The notes below the pieces were generated by a model that was not told where the DNA came from, made no database searches, and worked only from the letters and a program-made list of their open reading frames with translations. This document shows, piece by piece, positions 34,257 through 47,500 of a stretch of 64,000 nucleotides of DNA. This DNA is from Branchiostoma floridae (Eukaryota > Chordata > Leptocardii > Amphioxiformes > Branchiostomatidae). How positions within the stretch are numbered: the stretch's first letter is position 1; the number at the start of each line of letters is the position of its first letter. The stretch lies in assembly GCF_000003815.2 (NCBI RefSeq), contig NC_049989.1, positions 12,839,549-12,903,548 on the forward strand, read 5' to 3'. A program made the translations under genes and the position numbers.

Positions 34257-35558
34257 TCATCTGAAGTCATCGAATCCGGGTGGGGGCCTAGTGAAACCCT
34301 TCTTGTGATTGGTTTTCTCAAACCCAGGCGGGGGCCCCAGCGGGCTTATATCACGCGTTTTATCGTTAGTCACAGTTCTGGCTTCACATGCATCTTCCTT
34401 CGCAGCCGAATGATCCGATTTCTTCCATTTTCCGTCATCCTTCTCATTTCTTATACCCTGTTGGTGTGGTTGAGTCCGTTTCTTCTCAACCGTTGCGTTC
34501 CCTTTATCACTTTTTATTTTGTCGTCAGCCCTTCTACCTCCAGACTGGCTACCAGGGTTCTGTCGTTGGAAGTCTCGTTGCCTTGTGCGGTTTTGGGTCT
34601 TCTTTGGGTGATTGTCGCCTCTATGTTGTTGATTGTGATACCTTTCGCTATGCCCCTGTGAGGAATCGGATATGATGGTCCTTTGTTCATTCCTAGACGC
34701 AGGAAGCCCATTTTGATAAGTCTTCCTTTGTTGCTCCCTTTTATCATTGGATCTAAAGTACTCCTTTCCTTGTTGCTCCCGTCTATCACTGGTACTGATG
34801 TACTTCTTCTTATCAGCCTCATCTCCATCTCTAAGCTGTGATTGGCTGCCAGGCTGTGACCGTACATAACCCCTTTGTCTATCCGACCTGGTTGACTGAT
34901 CTGAGCCTTTGTGTACGAATGAGATGCTTTGTTCAGGCTTGGCGGACTCACTGCCATCAGTTTTGCTGTTTCCTTTTTTTCCCGTCTCTTGTGGTTCATC
35001 GAATCTATCCTCATCTCTTTTGCCTGTAGGTTCTTTGATTACGGTTTGCTTTTCCTCCTCATTCTCTCTTTTCTGTCGTTCTTTTACTTCTATCTTCACC
35101 TTCTCTCCATCTCTTGGGCTCTTCCTTCCTTCTCTGTACTGTCTTCTGTCCCCTCCTTTACTCCTATCCCTCCATCCGTCTCGAGGATTTTCACGTCTCC
35201 CTTGGTACCTCCCTGCCCCCCTCCCCCTCCCGGCTGACCTGACCTTTCGTTCACCTTCGGGTCTCCGTCGTTGATCCTTTTCCATTTCCCGCGCAATCCC
35301 CGCGCTCTTCCCGTCTCCGGGCACGGATCCAGCCGAACGCGGCTTACGGTCCAACGACCGCGCCGTTTTTGTGATGTCTGTCCCCGTGGCACCCTTGTCT
35401 CCATTACCAGCTTTACTTATCCCTGCAGTTTTAACTGTTGCCATTACCCCAATCCCAGCCATTTCTCCCTCTGCATCAGTACCGGTAGGGTCCTCTGGGG
35501 TTCGCTCCGTGCCATCGGAAGCGACGTCTGGCGTAGAATCTCCCTCTGGGCGTGGAGT
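34257..35558 (-). CDS. RNF25: RNF25 exon 10, long disordered tail ending in PPPGF motifs
   Basis: Acceptor TTATCCAG, then 433 codons and TGA. Ala/Gly/Lys-rich at first, then an Arg/Gly/Asp/Glu-rich stretch (GRGRGAGRYQGRR), then Gln/Ser/Arg-rich sequence, ending GPPPGF (residues 667-672) and RPPPGFDDFR (683-692). No folded domain is recognisable. Continuity of the frame over 1.3 kb and the conserved junction support it as real coding sequence. Confidence 0.88.
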   Translation of the reverse strand, partial: TPRPEGDSTPDVASDGTERTPEDPTGTDAEGEMAGIGVMATVKTAGISKAGNGDKGATGTDITKTARSLDRKPRSAGSVPGDGKSAGIAREMEKDQRRRPEGERKVRSAGRGRGAGRYQGRRENPRDGWRDRSKGGDRRQYREGRKSPRDGEKVKIEVKERQKRENEEEKQTVIKEPTGKRDEDRFDEPQETGKKGNSKTDGSESAKPEQSISFVHKGSDQSTRSDRQRGYVRSQPGSQSQLRDGDEADKKKYISTSDRREQQGKEYFRSNDKREQQRKTYQNGLPASRNEQRTIISDSSQGHSERYHNQQHRGDNHPKKTQNRTRQRDFQRQNPGSQSGGRRADDKIKSDKGNATVEKKRTQPHQQGIRNEKDDGKWKKSDHSAAKEDACEARTVTNDKTRDISPLGPPPGFEKTNHKKGFTRPPPGFDDFR

Positions 35559-38500
35559 CTGGATAAGCACAACGAGAGCAATGTGAACACATTAGACGTG
35601 TGCGGCTAATCATAAAAGTGGGAGGGATAACTGTTACATTCAAGGAAATGGTAATGTTATCACTATAACTGATAATAATAGTAATCTTTTCAAAGTGTAG
35701 AGCCGCTGAGGATAACTATCCAGCATTGGTTATGGCCACTAGTGATTGCAAGCCATTTGAGAATTGGACTAATATTATGTTGTTGGGGCAGCGTATACAA
35801 TGTAATACAGCAATGAATTTTGTACAATGTACTCTGATTGGAATGATTCAATAAAAATAACTATACAAAATTTGAAATACACTTAGGGTGAGCAGATGCT
35901 GCATGGTACAAACTTTTCATGAATTCCATCATTTCTTATGTTTTTAACAAAGCAGGACTTACCTCTAACTTAATGAAGAACTTGTTCTTCTCTGCCTCGA
36001 TGTCTATGATTCCTCCCTGTGACTGCTGTTTCTTGTAGACCCTGGCCATGTCAGCCTGCCACCTCATCATGGCTTTGTCTGGTTTGTACTCATCCTAATG
36101 CAGAACCACAATACAAAATCTTAGATAGAATGTGGAAGCCGCTTAATTGCACACCCAATTTGCCAGCGAATTCCGTGCAATTATCCGGCATGTGCGATAA
36201 TGTGGAGTTGGTCATTTGGACCGCATCAACACGGTCGGAGGGGCCGAGAGGTGGTATGGGAGGTAGTACAACGCACAGTTTATTCACATGTTACAGTAGT
36301 GCTGTACCTGTTGTGCTCCGGACATCATATACATGTCTTCACGAAACATCGTACTGCAATGCACTTGAAATCGAAACTAAAAGTAAGTTATATGTTATGT
36401 AGCTGCCTGATCACGAAACTAAAGCATTGCACCGCCGAAGGCGAGTGTTATGTCCGTCTGTAGGCCCCGAGTCGCTGTGTTGTTTCCGACTGGCTGCCAA
36501 GAACATAAAACCACTGCATAAGTATTTCCCCTAATTACAGTAATTAGACAATGGACAGATAGAGAACAGTTTTTATTGAGTATGTCACAGCAAGTTGTCT
36601 GCCAAATTGTAATGCGGGCTTTGACGACCTTTAGCGGGCGGGCGTCTCTTTTGATCCCAATAACAATTTCATACATGTTGTCAGTATAGAGACTTCACAA
36701 AGGCCGTTTTCGGCTTATTTGTACCCTGCCTGACGATTTTTAGCACGCCTTTTCAGTCAATTTGTTGACAATGTTTGACAAATTTTCGTGCAATTATCCA
36801 GCGTTGGTGATTTTTTGTCGTGCAGATAAGCGAAGTCACTTACAAAGGAGTGAATTTGGGATTTTGGGATTCCGTGCAAGTACCCGAAGTGTGCAATTAA
36901 CTGCACACTTCGGAGTGAAGAGGTGCAATTAACTGGCTTCCACTGTACAACATGGTGTACATATTCTGTGCTGACTTAACCCATGGTACCAGCCCGACCA
37001 CAGGTACGATAGACTCATCGGATGGCTGAAATCCTCAAAAGCACACCTTTCAATATGAAATGCAACAAAAGTTGAGAAACTCTGTTGCCCTCAAACAAAA
37101 AATCATAACAACAGCAACTCAAATGTTCAACAGCGCAACTTATATGGCCATGCTTTGAGCCATGCCACAAATCCAATAAAGAAACAGTTATTTTGGAGAA
37201 CTGATCTTTTGCTTTCTATTGGAAGCACACATATTCTTTAAGTCCTAAATATCTAACCGGTGGAACAATTTTTACATCATCTACAACAGCACTGCACTCA
37301 TCCACTATCCGTAAGAGGCCCTCTTTGACCGCAAGATACTGACCGCAGCATTTAGTACAAATCCAACAATCTCTTGGATACCGAAACTTTCCTACCTAAT
37401 ACTGTCAGTAATAAACAATCTTTCATCTCAACTAGTTTTTAAATCAGGTGGGAGCAATAAAAGAGAAGATTATTATCAACCTAAGCAGACACTTCTACAG
37501 CCCATTTACATTATTGGCCATACTGTGTGCGCATTACATCTAGGACTTCAGTCGATAACTGAATCCATTCATACTAACTATGGTTTAAAAGAAAAGCTGT
37601 CTGGCCTTTTGAGCCAAACCGATTTCACCAGTCAACAATTCCAGCTGATACGTTTACAGATGGAACATGTTAGCGATCGACCTCCGGCCATTTGCGATGA
37701 TAAACTGCTTCGGACTATTACACGACAAGCACTTCCGCCCGTCCCACGGGAAATTAGGGCGCGCTGTATGGCGTTTTACGGGCGGTAACGCCCTATCTTT
37801 CTTGGCGGCGAGTTTGGAGAACTGCTGAAGACTGCTTTAATGGTACTGGTAGGGACCACAGAGGCAGTTTCTTGAATCAATATGTCAATAGTCTAATTCT
37901 GCTGTATGGTAGTTACCAAAAATAGACACTGAAATGAACAGTTTTGTGGATGGGCAGTCTGCCTTAAGCTAAGATTGCACTGCTGATAGTGACTTAAGCT
38001 TTACTTAGTACCGATTTTCCATATTCTCTCCCCTTGTAACATATTTCTTATGATAATCGAATAGCAGTGAGGATTTGACATGGTTTTGCTTCAAGACATT
38101 GTGTGAAAAATATTCCGTTTTGAGTACTACTTGGAATCCGTATGCAACGCTGTCGAAAAAAATTGAATACCAGAAGTTGGACATGATACCAGTTATGATA
38201 ATAATGTTCTTACATTTTTTTGTTTATGGACACCATATTTTCGCAACTGATGACAGGTGCATTGAAATTTTTTTTTTGGGGGGGGGGGGTATGACATTAA
38301 GTACTGTAACATGAGGGCCTGCAGACCTTCCAAATCTTCCCACACATCCTCGATGACGGGGAAAGAGCCATGATGACAAAGACATGAAAAGAATAACACT
38401 CAACAGTTTGGTTGGTACCTCGGGTGATGCCGAATAAACCGTGTCGTAGTCTATATGAACTGCATGCTAATCAAAAACAAAACATCTGGATATATGCAGG

Positions 38501-41500
38501 CCGACTCCCTGTTGTAGTATATAAATAGCACTCCTATGGGGCATCAAATGGAAGTTATCATAAATCACATAATAACAAAACTGTATATCTAGCATAATCA
38601 TGATTTATGATCATAATTGTCAAGATCAATTTTCCAGTTCAAATCAAATGTTGCATGTGTATTTGGTATCAAGTTGATGATGAAACCATTGAGGAGTTAG
38701 TACTGCTGGGACTATATATGTAAAGAAGGGGTTTTTCTTAGTCTCCAAGCAGACCCTACGGTGCCTTAGAAATAATATCAAAGCTGGCCAGGGACTTGGT
38801 ATACCGGCACCAGGGTCTGCCCTCAGTCGGGCTGATCTGACGCTATTAGCATCTATTTGTTGCCTATTAAACTGTGCTTGCCGAGTAGGTGTTAATTGCC
38901 CTCCCGGCCTGGGATGGCTCGTGCGCCCCTGCACCGTCTCACGGGAAGTCACGTCACGGGTCACCTACGATGACCGTTACCGGCAGATTTAAAATGCCGG
39001 CAACAATGGAGGCCAGAGTACGACGTGTTTTCCGCGATGTATGGGGATTCGAGCCGAAGAAAGCACAGCTTGATTCCATTTTGGCCACTCTGGAAGGCAA
39101 GGATGTCTTTGTCGGCATCGCTACCGGTCAGGGGAAATCCCTATGCTACCAATGCAAGCCATAGTTGCTAGCCGGGAGCAAACATCTGGTCCTTGACGCA
39201 GTTTTCGCCGGACGAAATTACAAAATCGCAGAACGAAATAGAAATAAACTTTCAGGAGACAGAAATGGCAGCGCTTGGCTTGTTGTGGTTCTTTCTACCG
39301 CATCCAAACATAACAGAGAGGATTACGATCAGGCGGCATGTTTTTAAAACTCATAACGTTAGTTTGGTGTTATTATATATGTATATCGAAATTTGTAGTT
39401 TGTTTGGCATTATTTTCAGACTTCAAATCGATTTTAAACTAAATATTTTATGTATTGTGGCGCTTGTTCTATTACGTTGCGATGCTGTCAAATTTTTCAA
39501 TCCGGCGCCATTTGGCGCGAACCTACCGCTGGGAAGTGCGCGCTATCACTGACTTCGTCCAGTGTAAGTCGCTCGTAAAGTAATTAGCACTTGACAACAG
39601 GGTGGGGCAGCGACACCATTGTTGAATAGAAACGCTCCACCCTGTTTCAGTGCAGGCAGACCTCCGGTGCCCGTTTGACTACCTTAGCCGGCTATCTCCC
39701 TTTGGCCGGCTATACTCCTTTGCCAGCTTTGATACTATTTCTAAGGCACCGTAGGGTCTGCTTGGAGACTAGTTTTTCTAGAAAAAATTGCAAGAGGGAG
39801 CACTGCAATTGAGCAGCACTACCAAGTGTGTGTGTGTGTGGGGGGGGGGGATAGGGTTCTCTCTACCAGGGTGTGGAGTTTTAAAAATTTTAACATGAAG
39901 CATTGTATAGCTTCCTAGGGGCCAATATTAATATCAGTTGAAGACTGTGGCCGCACGTGATCCCTGGTCAATCAGAATTTTACGCTTGCCAGAGGATCTG
40001 CTCCCCAGGGTAAGGGGGTGCATGGTCAGTAAAGAGAGAGAAACATTGTTTAAGAATACTAAAAGTAGGCCAGTTTCTTTATACTGTATTCCAAGTGCGA
40101 GATCAGATCACACATATATGACTGTACTATTATAGATAAAATTTTGTTGTTCTGTATGTAGCCCCGTAGTACTATTGTCTGTATAGCTATTAGTTGTTGT
40201 TGGTTGCCATACATTGTACCTTGTGCGAATGTTGAGCAATAAAGAGCGCCCCTGTTCCCTTGTTTAAAAAAATCCCTGTGAAGGATTTCAAATTCATTTC
40301 TTGGAATAGTTGCACAGGTGCCCCTAGCCTTAAGCTTGTGGGTATGACACAATGGATGCACAACATGTAATTTCATGTTGTGCATTGAATTAACAAACTA
40401 AATTAGAGCAAAATTTCAGTAAACCTAACTACAAAACTTCCTGACGAGATTCTATAGCAAGCTTCAAATTCAATACCATATACATCATTGGCATTTGCTC
40501 ATGGCTGAGCATATTTATACACATGAATAAATAAAAAGGTTTGATAGACTGATAGAGACATGATTTTTCCTCACAAAAAAGTCAAGTGTACAATTATAGT
40601 ACATTCAAACACATAACCCTACACCAATATCTGGTGAACCACAATAATAAAGCACAGCTCCAATTTTAGGTGCGCAAAAGTGTGCAGTATGTGCAGCCAC
40701 TATTTCCAGCACTAACATAATCTATTTAAAAGTTTGTGAAACACAATTTCCAAAAGTAGCATAAATTCTTGGGATTCTCAAAACAATATTGCCAAAATTC
40801 ACAAATGAGAAGAAGCTAGAAAGTCTAGTATATTTTAATTGCCCAGGCTCATAAATTTCCAAATTGCATTCCTTCAAGCCGTGACTTTTGCTATACAGCG
40901 AGTCCCCCTGTCAACAGCTTTGCAAACTGCAGGACAAGTATCAGTCCATACTACATAAAAGTACTGTACTATGAAAGTTCATCTGATGTGGAATAGTGAC
41001 GTTTTCTTGCGTGTAAATGCGCGGAGTCGACTATGAGTCAACTCCCGGAGAGTTAAGTCAGGAGTTCTATGAAAATATATCAAGCCACTTGGCACAAATT
41101 TAAAAATTTGTTGTCATAAGTTTTGCGTATCTCTAAAAAATACTGGGCACCTTGTTGTGTAAGTTTGTCGTGATTCAAAGCGATGAAATACTGCGGTTGT
41201 TACACCGCCAGCGCAGCTTGGCATTCCCAGCAACTTAGCTGCCCCATGTATAAACATAACACTCCTGATTCAGGGTTCTACCCAGAATTTTTTGACGACG
41301 CCTCAGGGGAGTCGTCAAGTGGTATATATTGCATTCAGTCTGCAAAAATTCTAGGAATTGCACAGGCATTTTTCCAAGAATGCTAGTACTCCACAGTATG
41401 CTGGGTATGCAAGTCACCCCCCCCCTAAATCTGTTCCAGATGTATCTCTGGTATGCAATGGTGGAATGTAGGTCAGACCATTGTGATGTACCGGGGATAG

Positions 41501-44500
41501 TACATTTCTGCTGGCTGTAGGTTTATGTTACAGGTGGGCTAGTATATTGTGCCAGGGATAGTGCGACAGGGAAGTTCCAGTCTATTTCTGATTTCAGCTG
41601 TATTGTTGTACCCTCAATCGTCGTCATGGCAATAATACATTTTTATTGCCAGTCTTGTTAGTATAGTGGAGGGGCTGGCCAAAATAACCCAAACCAATCT
41701 GCTACGCTTTCATGAACATGGGTTCATTTTGCAATGACAGAGGGTGTCAAATACCACTAGTATAATATATTATATTGATTCCTTTGTTGTGAAGTGGCAA
41801 AACAACTATTGTATTGATCATCGCCCATTCACAAGTTTTTGCAGACAATGCCCACTGGAAAAGTGATACCTCTTGGCACAAAAATCTGTGAATTTTCATT
41901 AATTTTAGCAAAACTAACCAAGAAAATAGGGAAGAAACACACTGAACACAGAAGTAGTATAGTGGAGCTGGGCCAGGAGTATACAAAAACATGTATAATG
42001 GAGGGCCTCTCACGTCTGTTATTCCATTCTCTGGGGAGGACGCTGTGATTGGACTCTGAGTGGACACAAAAAAGCATGTGCAAACCCAACTGATATGTCT
42101 TCCTACCTCATTGATCGCAGGAGGTTTTGCAGAGAGCAGTCCATCTAGGTCATAGTTGATTGGCTCCCGGCACATTGGGCACACAACCTACGGACATACA
42201 AGTTACAAGGAACTTATAATGATTAACACGTAATACACATAATCTTCAAACAGTTTGTAGCTCAACTTTCATACATCAATTAGGTCTGTGTTCAATTTCT
42301 TTTTTTTTTCAATACTTGGGGTACATGACAAAACAAGGCTCAAGAATCCACTCATATATGTTTTGAGTTTACAAATAACGCTTACTGGATAATGTGACAA
42401 CAGACGTTTGTTTACTTTTGATTTGAAAACTTTCAGATTGCACCCCACAGGGAGCGAAGCTATGGCATGGAAATTCCATTGTGCCCTGTAAGTATTTGTG
42501 CGTCTTCAACGTACATGTAACATGTGCCCCCAAAACATCTATAATACTGTAGAATGTATAGCATGTACATGTAGCATTTAGACAAGGGGGTAGGCAGGTA
42601 GAGGATAGAAAAAAAAATTGCAGTGGTTTTGAGTTTGTGGCAGAGTGAAGACTGCAGACACAAAGTCACTGCAAACTTCAATGCATACATTTTACAGTAA
42701 TAAACAGTATATAGTCTTATCCTTACCTCGTTCTGAGGTGTCTCTACCCTCCCAGGATCCACTGGTCCTTTGATTTCTGGCTCCTGGTCTAAGGTGTGCT
42801 GGATATATCGCCCCAGGCAGTGGCAGTGGAAGTAGTGGTAGCACTCTGTCTTGGTGAAATCATCCATCTCCTGAAAACAATAGAAATTTTACTACTCTTG
42901 GTAACATTTATCATAACCCTTCCAAAACTTAGCTCAATAGTTGAAACTCAGGGGAAACAGACCAAACAGAAGAGGAGATATCTCATGGCATACAGGGCTC
43001 GAAATACTGGGTGCATGTGCACCCAGGTGCACCCAAAAGTGAAGCTGTGCACCCAATCATTTTCAGTGGGTGCACAGGGTGCACCCAAATATTTTCTTGG
43101 GTTTATATATGTAAGATATCAGAGTATACTAGTATACATCATATTCTTGACATCTTTATAAGTGTTAGAGATATAATAAAGATATCTGTCATGGTACTTG
43201 CTTAAGAATTTGATAGCATGTAACTAAAATTGTTGTTAGGTTTTTCTGACATTCTACTGAAATTTAAGTGGTGCACCCAATGTTTTAAACTGGGCGCACC
43301 AGTGCACCTAATCCCAAAAATGAATTTCGAGCCCTGGCATAGGAGACAGCAGGCTGGCAGGTCCTTGTGTTTCTGTGGGTGGAGTAGTAATGTTGGTCAC
43401 GGTTATTAAAAAATATGTTTTTGCATATGTATCCTGTCAAACATTGGAACCACAATAGAAAAGTGTTCCAGTATGTGTATGGTGTATTCAAAAACAAGAT
43501 CTGAACTAGAGTCTGTAGCACACAGTTTTGTGGTGTGGGCTAAGGTGTTTGAAATGCATCGAAAGGATCTCGAGTTATAGTTGCGAACACACAACACAGA
43601 CAAAACCAGTACCCCAGAGTCAGAGGTCACAGACTTCCTTCCCATTTAATACAGTAAAAGCCAGTTAATTGCACAGCGGATAAACGCACACTTCTGTTAA
43701 CTGCACGGAATCCCCAAATCCCAAACCGGTACGGTCCAGCTAGATAACTTCGCATTATTGCACCAGCCGGATAATTGCACGAAATTCACTGGCAAATAGG
43801 CCGTGCAATTAAGCGGCTTCTACTGTACTATAGTAAAAAAATCTGTCAGTACTCACATTGAAGGGGTATAGGCAGATGGCACACTCACAGCTTGGCAGGT
43901 TGTTGTGAGTCAGACTGTCTTTGGCAAACTAAAAGCAGAAGTATTCAAACAGTTAAAAGTTAAAGTTAATTATGTATATTTACAGAGAGAACATAAAACA
44001 TAAAAAATATTGTTCACTGCTACAACAAAATTGTATCACACAGGGTTGGATAACTATTAACTGTTCTGAAATTCACTTGTCCTATCGGGCAAGTACATAG
44101 TTTACTTACCTGAATTAACTTTTCACTTGTGCAGACATTTAAATGACATTTTTCTAAGTATTTTCAATTCCATCAATGGAATTCTTTTATTGTTGGTTCT
44201 GTTTTCTATATTGATCAATGCTTGATGCTATGACTCTGAAAGGTAACTAACAAGTATATCAAAATCTCTCTCACAGAAAAATCTTACTTGCCCGATCGGA
44301 CAAGTGGAGCAGGTCATGCACTTGGCCGATTGGCACTTTCACTTGCCCTGGACAATTGGACCAGTGGACTTGTCCACCCCTGTCACATTGTGCAATAATC
44401 TCTTGAATTTGAGCTTGTCAACTTAGAATAATGTTATGAACAAAATAAGCGTAACTTACCTCTATGATTTCATACAACATAGACTCCCCTTGTCTCTCTT

Positions 44501-47500
44501 GAGCCAGATGTTGAAGGCTCTTGTAGAGACTGTTGGTGAATAGGGTAAAAGTTATCAATCACTGTGACATTCTACTCTTTCTGACACAAACATTTGCTGC
44601 GCTATTCTGAATATAAACCAATCACCACTGTCTCTGTATCAATGAGGCTGTATCACCGGTATAAAAGTCTTTCAGTGTACAAGATACCAGATTCTGTATC
44701 TGTATCTACATGTACATAACGTGTATTTGAGTTTTTAACCGCCCTTCAGCATAACACACCAGTAAAAGAATAGCAATATTAGGACATAAATATTGAGGAG
44801 CAGGATATCTTCTTTCTTTGAAATGAAATCTCTCTCACCTGTTGACTTGTAGTTCCGACAGACCACGTGGGTTCTGGATAGCCAGACTGGGTAACTCCTG
44901 GGGATACTTGTACAACAGAGAACATAACAAAACATGTGTTAACAATACAATCATCAAATGCTATGGTTTTGTGTTGACTAGTGTGTCAAAATAATATTTT
45001 TTTTATATTTACAGTGCACCTACAGAGACAGAGACAGGAGGGAGTGGAGGAGGCTGATACTGGATGCTACCATAGTCCCCGACCCTCAGGCATGAGGATG
45101 GGACTAGGTAAGGTAAGGTAAGGCAGGGCTCGAAATACCACCTGCATATGCAGGCAAAATTGGAGCTGTGCAGGTATTTCTGGTGTCTACATGCACCTAA
45201 CCTACACTGGTCCATGTTCTGGGCTTTATACATTAATGTCCTGTCATGTAGGTGTACATGGATTGTTATTAGCTGCATTGACATTTAGTTTTACCACCTA
45301 TAAAGTATAAAAGAAAAAAATAGTAATGGTACCTGAACAATTTTAGTATGATCCATATTTCCTAAATTCAGAGAGGTGCAGGTAAAATTTGTCTGGTTCA
45401 GGTAATCTTCAATGTTACCTGCACCAGTGCAGGTATGCAGAAAAAAGTATTTCGAGCCCTGTAAGGTTACGAAGGCACTGTGCCTTCCCACTCTACTAAG
45501 GTACACATACTGTACATACATGCACTACCAAAAATGCTTTTTCTTGTTTGGCTTCCTCACAGAAAATTTATCTTCCAGGAAGAAAATTATTCTGTCCCTA
45601 AGAAATGTTAGAAAAATGTGCTTGTCCACGGGGCAAGCAAATTTTTTCTCGTTAAGTTTTTGAGAAAATTTGAGATTTGTTTTCTTGTATTTCTCAAAAT
45701 GCCTTTTCTTGTTTTTCTTGTTTTGCTTCCTCACAGAAAATGTATCTTCCTGGAAGAAAATAAATTCTTGTATTTCTTAAGAGTTGAATCTGGTTAGAAA
45801 AAAACAAGAATTTCTAGAATTTTTTTCTTGCATTGTAAGAAAAAATAAGAAGATTTTGCTTAAAAAAGTTAAATGTCTAAAATAATTTTTGTAGTTTCTC
45901 GTTTTGCTTGAATTTTTTCTACATTTTCTTCCTGCAAGAATATTTTTTTTTCATACAAGAATTGTCCATGGGGTAAGCAAAATAATGAGTACCTAGCTTC
46001 TGTCAGAGTTTAGGACGTTAAATGGGGGTCCTCTGTTTGACGAGAGACACCTGTTTAGCACGATAAAGAACCAGCTACACTTATTTAAAAGAGTGGAAGG
46101 TTCAACTTCACATAAGCTTACCTCTCTAGGTAACGTGATGGACAGGGTGAGTCGTACAAACTGTGCCTCCACATTATCTGCTGTTGCAGGGTGGATGGTG
46201 ATCTCCACTCTACTGGGACTGCCACTGCAACCACAAATCCCTTCTGTTACATAGTCTAAGATTCCATAGAAAATCAAGTACGAAAACTAGAAAGGCAACA
46301 TTTTCATTGTAACCTTTTGTCAAGCTACTTGCACACAAGGCTCGCCCTATTGCAAATTGTGTGTACAAATAAACCCCTAGGATGATCTACTTGATTTTTT
46401 GGACCTGGTCATTATCAAAGTCATACTAAAACATTGTGGCCAGCTCTAAAGTATTGCGTGCAAGAAAAATTGCAGGTATTGACATTAACAGCTACATGTA
46501 AATATCCAACCTAAGCTCTGATTTGCTAGTACTGACAGAAGAAGAAAGAAAAAGAACATCACTAAAACAAAATGTATTCCCTTCCACAGAAAACATAGAA
46601 TATGATAAATACTGCACTACCTGTATTGTAAATGGGGTTACTCTCCAAGCAGAGGTTAGGTTGGTTTTTTTTAACCTTTTTTAGGCATATTTATCGATAT
46701 CAGGCTTTCTATTTTGTACCGTTTTCTTTATAATGTCTTGCAGTGAGACATCAAGAAAATGGTACAAAATAGAAAGCCCAATAAAAATGCCTAAAGATGT
46801 AAAAAAAACAAACAGCCAGAACCTAGCCTCCGCTTGGAGAGTAAAATGGGGTACCAATATGCTCCAGTTATGTGCCCATTCAATCATCTTACATTGCAAT
46901 TATAGTAAAATACCAGATTGTTAATGTTAGTTTCACTGACCTGTCCCCATGCTCTACTAGTAGCTCATCCAGGTAAATAGACTCCAGGATTTCTAGTTCC
47001 ACTTGCAGGGTGCTACGGAATAGGAGAATCATAAAGGAATTTGACCAACAGCTTTGAAGCAAGGCGTAGGAAAATGTGTTATTCTTTTCTACAAAGATTA
47101 ACGTCTTCCAATAATATCATTGTCCAGCACTTGCTGACGTCAGACATGTTCTACAGAAATTCTTTTTTCCAGAACTGTTATGACTTATTGTACAGGTAGA
47201 GATTTTAATGTACAGTCAAACCTGCCCAAGACGACCACCCGGGGACCGGACAAAAACGGTCGATTTGGACAGGTGGTCACTGAGAAGAGTATCGACTCAA
47301 AACATGCCCTATGCAAAGTATAACGGTTTCCGTTGTGTTTAATGGCAAATAGCAAGCACACTGCACGCACGCAAAGAAGCGAGGTATTTAATGTCAAATA
47401 AAACACGCACACTGTAAATTGTAAATTTAACCCCAGCTTTTATACGATACAGTATAATATTTGTACACTAACGTTTTAGACAGTAAGGGAACTTTGATGC

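Noticed and set aside
34191-35609. Several plus-strand frames of 60-156 codons
   Set aside because: Antisense shadows of RNF25 exon 10, which has splice sites and family homology.
43011-43205. Cys/His-looking small frames
   Set aside because: Produced by GGTGCACCC repeats of the fold-back element.
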